Positions 46,401 through 59,100 of a DNA stretch of 64,000 bases are shown piece after piece. Under the pieces are notes generated by a model. That model was not told where the DNA came from and made no database searches. It saw only the letters and a list, made by a program, of their open reading frames with translations. The position numbers and the translations under genes are program-made. This DNA comes from Branchiostoma floridae (Eukaryota > Chordata > Leptocardii > Amphioxiformes > Branchiostomatidae): assembly GCF_000003815.2 (NCBI RefSeq), contig NC_049996.1, positions 8,641,310 to 8,705,309 of the forward strand, in the 5' to 3' direction. Position 1 is the stretch's first letter. Every line of letters begins with the position of its first letter.

Positions 46401-49400
46401 CTTTTACCGTGTAGCCTGTTTTTTCAACCGTAAAAGAGAAATTTTCGTAGACCTTATTATATATAACTACTATGCAACAGCATTAGATATATTTCTAACG
46501 TTCAAAGAGATCTTTTGTTTGACTACGAACGTAACTATGCAGGTAAACGAGTTAGGAGGCAACCAGGAGGCCCGCCCGAACAACTTCCCCCGTCATCCGA
46601 ACAACACGAACCTGCACGTCCACGGGCTGCACGTGTCGCCTTTGGAGCCGCAGGACAACCCGTTTGTATTGGTGGGTGATGACTGGATATATTTTACGTA
46701 CGTTTAGATTTTACTCAAGATATTCCCTACAAAAAGTTCTGATGTTTTATGAAGGTCTGCATGGCAGGACAACCCGTTTGTACTGGTGGGCATTGGCTGG
46801 ATATACTCTACGTTTAGATTTTACTCAAGATATTCTCTACTAAATGTTCTTATACGCCAATGAAGGTTAGACATCCAGATAATAAGACACGCCAAAAAGC
46901 AGTCACTCAAGCAACTGGATATGGTTTTACCTGCAGTTGCGTTAAAGTTGAAATTTCAAGTTTTTTTTATTCGAACAGTGTTTGGCATTCATCCAGAAAT
47001 AGACTATTTCCAGGAAAGGATCCGAAAATCCAGTAGATCCTGTTTTTAAACACAAAATGTGTTTCAAGGCTGTTCTATGACAACCGTTATAACATGAAAA
47101 CCGATGTGGGCATGTTTCCCAGGTTGCACCGGGAGAGTCCTACCAGTACCAGATCGAAATCCCGTCGGACCACGCGAGAGGAACCTTCTGGTACCACAGT
47201 CATCACCACGGTGCCGCGTCATTCCACGTACGTAGTAAGCCATTTCACGTTCTTTACTGCGCCTGCGGAGATTTATCCATATGTCCACCAAGAATTGAAT
47301 GCTGATTGGCTAGAGTCAATGGTAAAATTTACAAATCAGAATGAAAATTAGAAATCTAGCAATGGTGATTCAAAAACCGCCTGTCGCTGAAGGGTAAAAT
47401 ACAGGCTACGCAGCAAAGCAAGCGTAAGTCTGCTCTTATTGGTTAATTTATATTATTGAACTAGTCAGCATTCACTTCATAAAGCTGGGACCTTGGTTGT
47501 AGTTCTACTTTATTCCGCTGAGTGATAGAGGCGTCCTTGTACCGCAGTGAGGTGAACCTAAAGTGAATAGGTATTGTAACAGTGGGTTCCAAGGACTGCT
47601 AAACTGACCATCCTAGACGGCTTTAAGCCTTTTGGGGTAACGATAAGCTTCTGGGTTTTAGAATCTGGCGGCCCAGATTCGGCGCGGGTTCGAATCCCGG
47701 GAGTTAGGATATCGTTTCTTTCTGTTTCTACTGGCCCCTAAGTCTCAGTATTAACGTGAACATTTGTTTGTCTCGTGTAGTTAAATAGTGGCATGGCGGG
47801 CTTCCTGATCATAGAGGATGACCCTGCTGTCATGTCGGACGAACTGGACGCCATCTCCTGCCCCAACAACTGTGAGAACGACGTCCCGCTACTGTTCGGC
47901 CCGTGGTTCGTGTACGCCGTCCACTCGCCTATTCTGGCGTTCCGGAGTTTTGCCTTACTTCAGGACATGTGGGGAGATAACGTTAGGTAAGATAGGTATT
48001 CGAGTCAATGCCAGGTGTCGACTACCTACTGCTATTATATTAGACAGCGCTTACAGCTTGAGGGGCCAACGTTAGGTGACAGGCCGTTCCGTATACACAT
48101 GTAATTCATGTATAACCAGCTGTTGCCGCGTGCGAACATGTGTTACGCCGAAGGGCGATTATACCGGCTATATAGATACAGATACAGGTGCTGGCAACTT
48201 GTGGCCTTTGCGAGTTTACTGAACAATCATAGTAGATCATAAAACCGTGTGGTACACGGGGGCATTCCTTCTTATCGCTTTTAGTTTGTTTGTTCCATTC
48301 AAGGTTACCAGTGGTCAACGTGACCGAGAACGTTACGCTCGCTGATTGGCTGATGAACCCTGGGAATGGGATCGACTACTTTTTGACCAATGGTAAAGTG
48401 TTACGCCTTATCGCAGTTGGTTATATTAAATGACGTCATTGGCTAGAGACATTATCATGTTGGTTGATCTAGAAATTGTTTTTTTTTCTTTGTGTAAAAA
48501 GATTATTTTCCTTCTTAGGTCAGCTCCAGCCGACTATTACTCTAAAGAAACGTGAGATCAAGAGGTTCAGAATGTTGACCGCGGGGATGTGGGAAATTCT
48601 CTTCATCACGATAGAAGGTGAGGCTGTACTATAATACATGCTTTCAACCAGCCTCGTTNNNNNNNNNNNNNNNNNNNNNNNNNNNNNNNNNNNNNNNNNN
48701 NNNNNNNNNNNNNNNNNNNNNNNNNNNNNNNNNNNNNNNNNNNNNNNNNNNNNNNNNNAGTCCGTATGAGGCGCGCATGGGAGTATTTGCCTCCACCAGG
48801 CTCCACAGGTCGTGTAAAAGATAATAGAAATTGGACACACGTAAACAGGTAACATGTCAGACGAGTTAGCTGGGTCGCTAAGTTACGCTTACCATACTTC
48901 TCGGTCAGCTAACTCATCTGGCATGTTATGTATCTATTTTGTCCAATTTGTACTATTTTCCCCGCGACCTGTGGAGCCTGGTAGAGACTAAGAGCTTCAT
49001 ACGCACCTCAAACGTACTTGAATATATACGCATGTGTGACCCCGCCTTTAGGTCTTGAAATCATGTTTTATTCCGTCCAGGTTCCAGCTGTGAGATGCAG
49101 GTGCTTGCGTGGGACGGGATGTACGTTGACCGGCCCTACACGGTAACCAAGGTGGTCCTGATCACTGGACAACGTCTGGACATAGCGGTCAAGTGTAGCG
49201 AGGAGGGAAGCTTCAAAGTAAGAAACGTTACAGCCATTGAAAAATTGTTTCTTGCATTTTACGACCTTCGTTCGACGGCGAAGGTGAAATGTGGCCTCAT
49301 GCAACAGAGGTTAGTTTTTATGCCATTCTGATCTTTGAAACTGGTTGTAGCGTCTGTATTACAAATGCGCATGCGGCATGCGTGATTCGTAGAGGATGCT

Positions 49401-52400
49401 GGGTACTGGCCTTGGTGCTGAAATATGTGTTAGGCGCATGTCTTTATCTATTCATTTGTTTATTTATTTATTTATTCATTCATTTATTGCTTTGACTTTA
49501 AACGTTGTACAGTCATGGCTATCAGGATAGTCTGTGGCTATCAAAGAGCTAGCATACTAAGTTAGGTCACAAGGACGGAACAGGACATGGGTGTTTTCGC
49601 TATACACACCTAAGTATTGTCAATGACCATTTGATTTTCACAGTTCACAAATGTTATGATCTCGACCCACAGTTGAAGTCCGCTCCGTCCGCTGATGACT
49701 TGTTAAGTGTTGGACCTGAGAGTGTACCTTACACTGGGACACTCGCCACCATAGTGGTCAATGGTAACGTTTCATTTTTCATTCATATATTCGCACATTT
49801 GTAATGAGGATACTCCCTTTTGTATTGAAAAAGATTTATCAATTATTTTGCTTACATGTACCTGCCAAAGTGCCTAGGCCGGCGATTGGCCCCTTATTGT
49901 CAGTAGTGGCAAGACATTGGACATTGCAGAACAGGGGGCATTTCCAAACCTATCAGAAAACCTTACAAAACTACGTCATATTTCCAAACCGGGGCCGGCC
50001 GGGCAGCTTTCGGGAATGAAAAGTATGATATAAAATACACCAAACTGCACAAGGCGTAAAGGGAATTATTTGTGTACATCTTTACGTATGAATTTCTATT
50101 TCTCGTTTCCACAAACAGCCCGGCCGAGCCCCGGGTTGGAATTGTGACGTTAGCCCAAAGATACCCATAAAACCTTAGTCTTCTTACCCGGATGGCTTTG
50201 ACAATGGATTTTATTTTACCTCACATAATGTTCGATAGCTCAAATCCTTAGATGGTGTACAATTCTCCTTTTATTCAGTCCTTGAATAAGGTTATTTCTG
50301 TTTGCGAAGGTACAATCAATGCCATCATGGACTTCCCCGAAGAACTGCCGTCCCGTCCATCCTACAACGCCGACTTGCGGAACCTAACGTACGAGCAGGT
50401 AAGTAGTAGACACTGATCTCTTTGACAATAAAGGGAATCTATGCGTTAAGTTGGATTTATACACATACGTTGTGGAGATAGATGTATGACGTACTGCAAA
50501 GACAAATTATGGACAATACTTTGGAACCACTCAAAGTTTAACCAAACAAGTATGGAGCCCATCAGGATATATACCGATTATGTACGTTGTTGTTTCTAGG
50601 AGCAGGCATACTCTGACATGATTAACGTTTTCGTTTACATCAGATCCAAGGCAGGTTCGTGGTAGAGTTCGGGCCAGGGTTTGAATTCAACCGCCAACCG
50701 TACGTTTCACCAACTTACTACAGGTACAAGGATGAGGTGGATACCTTTCAGGTCTGTAAAGGAAATACTAGTTATGATTTTTATTACAAATCAAATATCT
50801 TTCTTTGAATTTCTAATTGTTAGCTTGCATTGCCCTATCCGGTGACTTGCTTATCTACAGCGAAAATAGCAATGGTCATGATAAGGAGGTTCATGAAGTT
50901 TGGTACGCATACGCAGCGAAATGCATTCTGGGGTATATATGTCAGAGGTGGCGGCCCCTGAGACATAAACAAAGCACTCCTTTTTTATCATGCAAATCGA
51001 CCTATGGAGTCTGGACATGTATAGAGGTGAAGATATGGTGGAGACAAGAACTGTTTAGTCGGTGGCGTTCACCTTTGACATCATACCCAAGATGCATTTC
51101 GCTGTGCATGCGAACTTACAACTATGAGACGGCTTATTCAACCCCGCCTGTGTAAAATGGGCTACTATTCTTAGCTTAAATCTTTATTGTTCTGGATACT
51201 GAGTCTTAAAAAAACGTCCCCTTTATTCTAGGAGTGGCACCTTCTGAACACCAACCCTGTAAAGGTGCATCCCTTCCACACACACGTCCACCATTTCCAG
51301 GTGGTGTCCTACAACAAGTACGAAGGACCATACGGACATTTTGATGTCTTCGCTGGTCCTCCATCCAAGGCGTTTTTTGATTTTCAGGTACTTGCAGGTG
51401 TTTTTGATTTTTTTGGGATTTTAGTGTCATGTTGAACTAAAATTGCACTTGAAAGACAACATCGGCAGGCAAATACACAATGTTTGCCTTCACACGGTCT
51501 AGCCTAACAAACTACTATTCTATTTATTTTCATTAAAATACATGCATGTATATAGTGACCAGCCCTTCCAGCTCTGTCGTGTCACTTGCTACATTTTGCA
51601 ATCGAACCCCACAGGGTATCTGCTACTTTATCAGTTACCATGGTGACAGCTGGTCCTGGTCATATCGATCTCATTTGTTTGGAGAAGAAGTAACGGAGCA
51701 AAAACGATATGTTTCCCTTCGTGACATTTGCGCATGGCACATGACACATCTTCTTGTCTCCCTGTTCCAAGGGCAAGCTGTGTTATCACCAGGATCAGGA
51801 TTTTTTCGCCTCAACTGTCCGACCCGACCCTTTTCCTCTCGTCCTAACTCACGCCTGGAACGAGAGCTGGACAAACGAGAAGTCCATCTACAACCCCGTG
51901 GGTCAGTGGCGGGACACGGTCATCATGCCGCCCCTCAGTAACATCACCATCCGCTTCCAGCTGCACAGGTACTAGGTCAGGAACTGTAAGCTTGTCACAC
52001 TCCCGAATAAGCATGCATAGCAACAGGAATTGTGGGTAATATGTCAAAGGTGAAGGCCCCTGAGACATAAACAAAACAAACGTCTGGAAAGTGTGATGCA
52101 AACCGATGCAATACGAGCGATCGTGATGATGTCACGGTGACGAAGGCAAAAAGCAGGTGTTTGGCAAACGATTGATTTACATTTTTTTTAAACCTTTATT
52201 TAACCTTGATACATCATTCGGCCTGAGCCGTTTTTCAAGATTTCAAGGGTGGAGGAGGTCAGAGGTGATTTGGTGATTAATTGGTGATTTGGTCTGCTAA
52301 TTTAAATATCAGTTCTTAATCCAATCTACTGACAACTTGGTAGGCACCAACCACCGAATACCCCGAATATAAACAACAACAGCGATCGCTCGTATGGTCG

Positions 52401-53852
52401 AGACGAGAACTGTGTACAAGTCATGGAACTTCACCTTTGACATGACATTTACCCACAATTCCCGCCACTGCGAATGTGTACTTGGAAGTGTGAACATGAA
52501 GCTATGATTGATACCATGGTGTGAACGAGCTTATTCCACAATCCTTCAGTAACCAACATGCATTGCGCGCCAACATGTGTACATGTGACGTCACAGCCTC
52601 TATGCTCGTTGGTTGAATCTGGAAGAGTAGTACAGTACTCGAAATACCCAATTGCACACTTGCCAATGCAACCACATTTTGCCTGGCCCAGGTAGCGCAG
52701 TGTTTTTATTTTGCATCTTGACGCTTTGAATGGGGTGGGTGGTGCTGAGGGATCTGTTTACTGACAGCCTCCTGCATGGTTTGCAAAGACTGAAGTCATT
52801 GTCACAAGCACCATGTAAGGTGTGATAATGTCAACACAATGTTGGAATCCTCCAGGTATACGGGCCCGCTGTACGTCCACTGTCACAACCTGTTCCACTC
52901 GGACCACGGCATGTCCGGAGTCGTGCAGGTGGTGGGAAGAGGGGAGTCCACGAGCGGCGCTCACGTGTCTGCCGGCGGGAAATGGCCCGGAACGTGCCGC
53001 CGGGAAGACGTGTACAGCCCGAACGGCGCCGGCGGGATACGCAGCCGGGCCGGCCTGCCGCAGATCTACGTACAAGTAGCTCACTGGTAAGGGCTTTAGA
53101 ACAAGGTTCTGGTTCTGGAAAAGTACTGGGCAACACCCCTCTTGTAAAACGCCCAGGAACTGATGCTGTGCAGCTATTGCTGGCTCCTCAGGTGTTCAGT
53201 GACTTTCCCCCTGAACTTGGCAGGTTCTGGTCACAGTGGCCACAGTGTACGGTAGTAGATTCCAATCTTGGACTGTTCGCTGAAAGTAAGAGTGTTGGTA
53301 GCAATTATTGGTTAAGGAGTTCAGTTTGGGGTTCAGTTTGTACTCAAAGACTGTATTGAGCACAAACTGAAACCCTAAGACATTAAGCGGCCATCGTCAT
53401 CATTCGTTCTCCAATCCTTTTACTTGCACTGGTAAAAGCAAGGTAAGAATGACACATAAATGGGTATTTCACAGTCTATTGGTGTAGCCGATGTAGTGCT
53501 AACCCGAAAAGAGTGGCTTGTAGTAGATTTTGTAGAGAATGCTGAGTACTTTCCTTGGTGCTGAAACGTGTGTTAGGTATATAACCACAGATCTAACCCC
53601 CAGTCCTGCCCAATACTAGTATTTGATGGAAATCCAACAATGCTCTCCTCGGTTGAACCACTTCTGGCCATGCTAACATTGGTTGGATTGCTAGTTGTGA
53701 TGGACAGTTAGGATCGGTTTATCGTCTCAGCACCTGGACCATATACACGTACTAGTAGTATGCTTTCCTTAATCATTTTTGTATTTCTCCCTCACAGTGG
53801 TACACTGCACCTAGTCTGGGTGGTAGGACTGGTGATGTTCCTGTGGCTGTAG
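43407..53852 (+). CDS. Laccase-like multicopper oxidase, gene 1
   Basis: Oxidises substrates (phenols, diamines or metal ions) and reduces O2 to water at a four-copper site. Exons: 43407-43509, 45818-46005, 46543-46671, 47123-47227, 47781-47986, 48304-48392, 48519-48617, 49081-49217, 49673-49763, 50310-50398, 50644-50751, 51232-51387, 51772-51968, 52856-53086, 53798-53852; GT-AG, phases consistent, 660 aa. A signal peptide (MVKARLLALLGVLLWSPDLV) precedes three cupredoxin domains. All copper motifs are present: HVHG (His122, 124), WYHSHHHG (165, 167), HPFHTH (461, 464, 466) and HCHNLFHSDHGM (574-576, 580; axial Met585). The last exon codes a hydrophobic end (TLHLVWVVGLVMFLWL), suggesting a GPI signal or a tail anchor. 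Reading on past 53086 instead meets TAA at 53088 and would give a secreted form. The 100-N gap at 48659-48758 lies in an intron. The substrate is unknown. Confidence 0.92.
43510..45817 (+). other. Intron 1 of oxidase gene 1 (2.3 kb)
   Basis: No exon recognised. Holds a decayed MITE family A copy near 45066-45258. Confidence 0.6.
45066..45258. mobile_element. MITE family A, copy 2 (decayed)
   Basis: GGCTAAGGTCACATTT start, ACGAAAAGTACGATATAAATG interior and CAAACAGCCCGGCCGG near the end match family A. The right terminus is degraded. Confidence 0.65.
46102..46232. mobile_element. Palindromic MITE-like element in oxidase 1 intron 2
   Basis: Left arm CGCACCTCATACGTATCTCA...GTGTCAGTTTTT pairs with the right arm AAAACTGACACAAAACGATT...CGTATGATGTACG. 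Confidence 0.6.
46745..46850 (+). repeat. Duplicated 3' edge of oxidase 1 exon 3
   Basis: GGCAGGACAACCCGTTTGTA + CTGGTGGGCATTGGCTGGATATA copies 46648-46690, and the downstream intron (GTTTAGATTTTACTCAAGAT) is copied too. It keeps the GTGGGC donor-like bases but has no acceptor. Confidence 0.85.
48659..48758. other. Assembly gap of 100 N
   Basis: Exactly 100 unknown bases, the usual placeholder for a gap of unknown size. It lies in oxidase 1 intron 7, so the coding sequence is not interrupted. Confidence 0.99.
48759..49010. mobile_element. Large palindromic element beside the assembly gap
   Basis: Left arm 48795-48875 (CCACCAGGCTCCACAGGTCG ... GACGAGTTAGCTG) is inverted at 48905-48990 (CAGCTAACTCATCTGGCATG ... 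GACCTGTGGAGCCTGGTAG). A one-arm relative is at 57725-57865. The left end probably lies in the N gap. Confidence 0.75.
49970..50155. mobile_element. MITE family A, copy 3 (oxidase 1 intron 9)
   Basis: ACGTCATATTTCCAAACCGG start, GAAAAGTATGATATAAAAT interior, ACAAACAGCCCGGCC and TGTGACGTTAGCC at the end. Confidence 0.8.
50895..51125. mobile_element. Palindromic element in oxidase 1 intron 11
   Basis: CGCATACGCAGCGAAATGCA...TATGTCAGAGGTG at the left pairs with CACCTTTGACATCA...GATGCATTTCGCTGTGCATG + CG at the right. It contains CCCCTGAGACATAAACAAA, also present in the element at 52010. Confidence 0.65.
52005..52470. mobile_element. Palindromic element in oxidase 1 intron 13
   Basis: GGAATTGTGGGTAATATGTC + AAAGGTGAAG at 52026 pairs with CTTCACCTTTGACATGACAT + TTACCCACAATTCC at 52430-52463. 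It shares CCCCTGAGACATAAACAAA with the 50895 element. Confidence 0.7.
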
Positions 53853-53858
53853 ACGGAG

Positions 53859-54095
53859 CAACCAGACCGATTCCCTTCTATCAGTCAACAGCATGCAACG
53901 TGGATTCAGTCCTGGAGGAGATTCACATATGAAGCCTATAGCTAGAAAGTGAGAAACGTAGCACACCCTGTAGGTAAAACAACCAGACCGCTTCCCTTCC
54001 AACAGTCAACAGCATGCAACGTGGATTCAGTCCTGGAGGAGATTCACAGAAGAAGCCTATAGCTAGAAAGTGAGAAACGTAGCACACCCTGTACA
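53859..54095 (+). repeat. 119-bp tandem duplication in the oxidase 1 3' UTR
   Basis: CAACCAGACCG (53859 and 53978) starts two nearly identical units that end in GAGAAACGTAGCACACCCTG. The first begins seven bases after the stop codon. Confidence 0.9.
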
Positions 54096-54241
54096 TTACT
54101 AGTTCATCATAGAATGGTAGATTGATGTCTCTCGATCGTTTAAAGGTATTTTGCTCTATGGTCCAGGTGGGACATCGTGCATGTGGTTCTAGGACTGTTA
54201 ATGCCATTCGACTCAAATTAGGCAAATATGCCTCAAACTGG

Positions 54242-54247
54242 AATAAA
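54242..54247 (+). other. Candidate polyadenylation signal of oxidase 1
   Basis: AATAAA ~390 bases after the stop codon. Confidence 0.4.
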
Positions 54248-55964
54248 GCAGCATAACTTTGAGTAATACTGCGTCCTTTCTAGAAGTCAAGGTATAGAAC
54301 GGACGTTACTCGGAATAATACAGCCTGTGGTTTACCAAGCCCATGAAATTACGGGTGAGCCAAATGCATTTGCCTGGTAACGGTACATAGGAAGGCACAC
54401 CGTGTAGAAGCGCCAGCACACGACTCACACTAGAATAGCAGAGAGACACCAGTTGATAGATCTGTGCAGTCCAGAGCTTGAAGGTATCAAAGAACCCGAG
54501 TTTGATTCAGAGGATTTTAACCTAGTTTTATCTATATTTCAATTAATGATAATTTGTGGTGAATACTGATATCAGCATGGGTTAATTTTGTTTCTTATTT
54601 TGAAGATGTGTTTCTTTTAGATAGAACTATTTTTATAGCCTTTTGGTATAATAACATTAAATAACTGAATATATTTGATAAAAATGAGTTTCTGTGTTCT
54701 TGCTTTTACCCAGGAATGTACCAGTATTATTCAAATTTCACCTTATGTCTTAAAATTGTAGCACTATTTTAGCCTCTATAGCAGGCATTTTTATATTAGC
54801 ATTTGTTTTGTTGATTTAATATGCACATGTAAAAGGAACATTGTGTTTATTTTACGTACATTCAACCTATAGCCATCTTCCATTCTGTATATATTGTAAC
54901 TCCATCGTAAGGTCTATTTCATGTACAATTATCCCTGGCTTTCTCGTTCAAATTGATCCCGTTATTATTAATATTGATTAAGATACATCAAGGAGGTTCC
55001 TTGGATATATTAGTCATGTAATGACTTGCTTTGCATCTTGTTTTGCTACCAACTCCAGCGAAATTACACCTTATTGAAGTCTGCATGCCGCTTGATCTGT
55101 GGATTATGTTTTGTTTATGTGAAATATGTATTATTAAACAAAAGTATTGTTTAGTTTATCTTATTTATTTGTTATGCTATTTTGTGTATGTTATTCTGTA
55201 CAGGACACGCCTGGAAAGCAGTGCGCAAAGTACTGAGTGTGTCTACCCCGTATAAAGAAAACAGAAATAAATAAAAAGAACAAGGTGACCCCGGGCAAGC
55301 ATCACTCCCATAAACGGGCACTGCCAATTGGGACGAATCTTTTGCACTGACGCCCATACTATCTATTTAAGAACACTTGTACCATAGCTTCAGAGTATTA
55401 AGAAATATTACATTTATGCTGAATAGAGTAGAGGCCCTTAAAATCTGTGCGGGTAGTTGTTCTTCTGGACTGGTTTTGTTTCATAACCATTCCCATCCCA
55501 CGGGCTAAAACGTGTAACGATGACACAGGTACAGTTCGGCTCTTGTTGATCGCTTCCGAGTGTCGAAAGCACGTCTGAATGTCACAATGTCGTATGGACT
55601 TGGAAGATGTCAACACTGGTCTAGGTGGCCCTATACCCCTAATCTGTAATTGACATGTAAACTGGCATATAAATATGGACTAAAACGTGAGACAAGATAC
55701 TTGTACTGTTCGGCACCTGTTGGTCGCTTCCAAGGACATAACTGTTCAAACAGCCACCTTGGTATTCCCACGGGAGGGGCTAAGATTCGGGCTAGAAGGT
55801 TGGCTAGATCTATCATGTAAACTTGTTATCCTTGTTAAGATTATCAAGTATATGTTGGTATTTGTAGGTGGCTCTGTCAAAATATGTTACTAACTTGAAT
55901 ACAGTGCCACATTGTCGTAATGCAATAAATGACAAAAAACAAAGCAACTTAAATGACGTTTTCT
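54248..55964. other. Intergenic region between the two oxidase genes
   Basis: AT-rich. No exon or RNA gene recognised. Two weakly similar TGTCGCTTCCGAG / TGGTCGCTTCCAAG stretches near 55550 and 55725 hint at an old local duplication. Confidence 0.5.
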
Positions 55965-56100
55965 CCCTATATATTCGGTCCCTCGTGGTACGTCCTAACT
56001 TTTGTCATCTTTGAGATATGTAATCATTGTTTAGCAGCACAGAACAGAGACGGGTGTGTCTTATAATCACCGTTACCGTTCGACATCCTTTGCTGGATCC
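55965..56100 (+). promoter_or_regulatory. Promoter block of the second multicopper oxidase
   Basis: Single copy of the block seen twice before gene 1: CCCTATATATTCGG, GAACAGAGACGGGTG (56042-56056), TTATAAT at 56061 and GTTCGACATCCTTTGCT (56078-56094). Spacing to the ATG (95 bases from GAACAG) matches gene 1 (102 bases). Confidence 0.6.
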
Positions 56101-56136
56101 TTTCTGGACACCGAACATCAAACAGCCCAGTCGACA

Positions 56137-59100
56137 ATGGTTAAAGCCAGGCTGCTAGCCGTGCTGGGGGTCCTTCTGTGGAGCCCGGATCTCGTCATGT
56201 CCAGCTGCAGTATGACCAACCCCTGCAAAAACTTCACAGGTGAGAGCACTGTACGGTGGCTTTTCGGTGGGAAATTAAAGGCTATATTTCAGACCCATAA
56301 CTCTGAGACTCCGACGACAAAAACAAACGTACGGGACGAGTTTTAGGGACGAGCTTTATTTTTAGTTGATTAAAGATTTTGTATGAATTTTATATTGATC
56401 ATTACATTTCCCTTTATATTTCCTTAACTATTCAACAAGAAAGCATCTTTATTCAACTATACGACAATGTAGGTCATTTGAAAAACGTTATGTTTAGGAT
56501 ATTCATTTATTTTGACGAAACATTACGTTTACAGAACGGTAACATAGGATATCCAACAGCCAAACTGCCTGGATGACATCCTCTTGAGACCCCGAAACTA
56601 ATGTGTGATGGTTAAAGAGTAAAAATCAAAATGCCGATAAACTACAAGACTAAACATACAGTCCATTCTTTCCCTGGCCTGGTTTGTCTTATGTTCACCT
56701 TCATTAGAAGAGACAATCAATTCCATGTCAATAATGTTTTTTGTTAACATTCTTGCTTAAAGAGGGGAACAAGGGCGTTGTGGTACCATGCCCCCCTCCC
56801 CCTTACACTGAAGAGCAGATCCTCTGACAAGCATAAAAGTCTGATTGACCAGGGATGCTCTTAGGTCACATGTGGCCGCATTTTTTTTCGAGAACAGGAG
56901 AAAATCAATGCGCGCGCGGATGTCATCCATAAAATTAAGTCGGTGCGGCCTTACTTCTGACCCTGAGAAAGAGTAGAGGCATGTTTAGACAGTTCCGACC
57001 GTTACCGCTAATGCTGGATATTAACAGCACAAAAACAACAGAAATGTCGCGTTTCTTTTCCACGTATGTGCCGATGATAATCCTCCCCGTAATCAATGCA
57101 AACACTCGGTCTCATCACAGAGATAAAGCCTTGCACGACAGCGTACTTGGGTTTCTCGGTAATAGATCTTACTTATGTAAGTAAATAAATAAATAAATAA
57201 ATAAATCATATGTCCGCAACGGTTTCGATGCTTCTGACGTAATATGACGCGTAAAGCGATGCGTAAACTTGATGTTGCTGACTTAGGCCTACGTCACGTT
57301 TCCAAACCGGGGCCCGACGGGGAAGCTTTTGGGAACGAAAAGTATGATATAAAAGAAACCAAACTACACAGGTCGTGGGCATTATCTGTGTATATCTGTA
57401 CGCATAACGTTACTTTCTACTTGTCGTGTCCACAAACAGCCCGGCTGGGCCCCGGTTTGGAAATATGACGTTAGCCGTAGGCAGAAAAGATGCTGCTACA
57501 GTCATCACTAAGGCCTGAGTCACATTTCCAAACCGGGACCCGGCCAGGCTGTTTGAGAAAACGAAAATGAGAAATGTATGCATAAAAATATACACAAATA
57601 ATGCCCACGATTATTCTCCTTACTTCTTGTGTAATTTGATGCTTTTTATATCATACTTTTCGTTCCCGAAAGCTGCCCGGACGGGCCCCTTTGTGGAAAC
57701 GTGCCCTTAGCCTAATCCAGCGTCCAGGTGTGCCAGACATGCCAACTGTATTTTTGGGGCGGCTGACTCATCTGGCATCTTATTTGTCTATTTGGCCAAT
57801 TTCTGCTAATTTCTTTTAGCGAAATGTGGGGCCTGGTAGAGGCTACAGAGTGACCCATACGGCCTTGCACTGAGCAAACCTGTTAACAAACACGAACACG
57901 TTTTTTTCCTCAGTCGGTAATGACCTTGTGCGTCCTGATGAGTACTACTCCGGGAACGAGACGCGCCTAAACGTGACGTTGACAGTTGACATCGGTGACG
58001 TCACGTTCGACTGGCTGACCTTCCAGCGCCGCCTGTACAACGGGAAGATGCCCGGTCCTACTCTTAGGGTCCGTCCGGGGGACACGCTCAACATTAAACT
58101 CGTGAGAACGTAGCTAGAACTTATAATAGGTAGCCTCCTTACTAGTATGCTGGTGTCATATTTCCAAACATGATCATGAGTTCGAAGACCTCATATCTCC
58201 ATGAAATATTCTGATTAAACGATTTCCACATCTACATAATCTATGTTTGGTTATGTACACCTTTAACTGACTTACACAGGTCACAATGTTAACATTCCGG
58301 TATCCAAAATTTACTGTACCACTTGGCAATTTTGCATTGATTATGCAAATTAAACTCATTTGCATAATTGGTAGATATTAACCTACCACAATATGTATTT
58401 AAGTCATACAATGGCAAACACTGCAAATATATTTACACATACATGTATAGATTTGCCTCATTAATTGTGCAAATTAAGAGTTAATTTGCATAATTTACAA
58501 ATCCTTGTCTAAATTACCCGCATACTTGATATCATTTACATACGTCGTCCCTTTGTTCACTTATTGTCCTTGGAAGATTTTGACAAAAATGCCCCTTACA
58601 GTTCTAGAGCAAGCTGCTATGGGGCCAAACATACATCACTTCTTCCTTACATCAGAAGCTATCTGCCACAAAAAAATCAAGACCATAGCACGACTATGTC
58701 AAACGATAAAAAAAGATTGTGCTGCAGTACCAAGTTCACATACCAGGGCCTCAAATTGACCTTGACATTCGTCTTCCCAACACCTCAGGACCCACATATT
58801 CTAATATTTTGTGTGTCTGTGTGTTTTTGTCTGTCTGATATGTGACGTCAGTATAACTTGAGAACCTTTTGACGGATTGTAATAAAAGTAGGTCAAGGTC
58901 CAGTTTGAGCCCCCTGGTATGATGACTTTGTTTCTAATATCAACAGAAATCTTTATGTCAATCCAAACGCACCTATGCAGGTAAACGAGTTAGGAGGGAA
59001 CCAGGAGGCCCGACCGAACAACTCCCCCCGTCACCCGAACAACACGAACCTGCATCTGCACGGGCTGCACGTGTCGCCCCTGGAGCCGCAAGATAGCCCG

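Noticed and set aside
46270-46707. Long plus-strand frame running into oxidase 1 exon 3
   Set aside because: Only the part from 46543 is conserved in the paralogue and follows an acceptor; the upstream part is intron.
47640-47710. tRNA-like stretch with GGGTTCGAATCCC
   Set aside because: A good B-box and T-arm-like hairpin, but no matching acceptor stem or convincing A box and anticodon arm; probably a SINE relic.
49641-49672. Acceptor at 49643 for oxidase 1 exon 9
   Set aside because: It leads to an in-frame TGA; the downstream AG at 49671-49672 keeps the frame and matches the paralogue acceptor at 62815-62816.
51546-51941. 131-codon frame overlapping oxidase 1 exon 13
   Set aside because: Wrong frame relative to the copper-oxidase exon; the exon frame is conserved.
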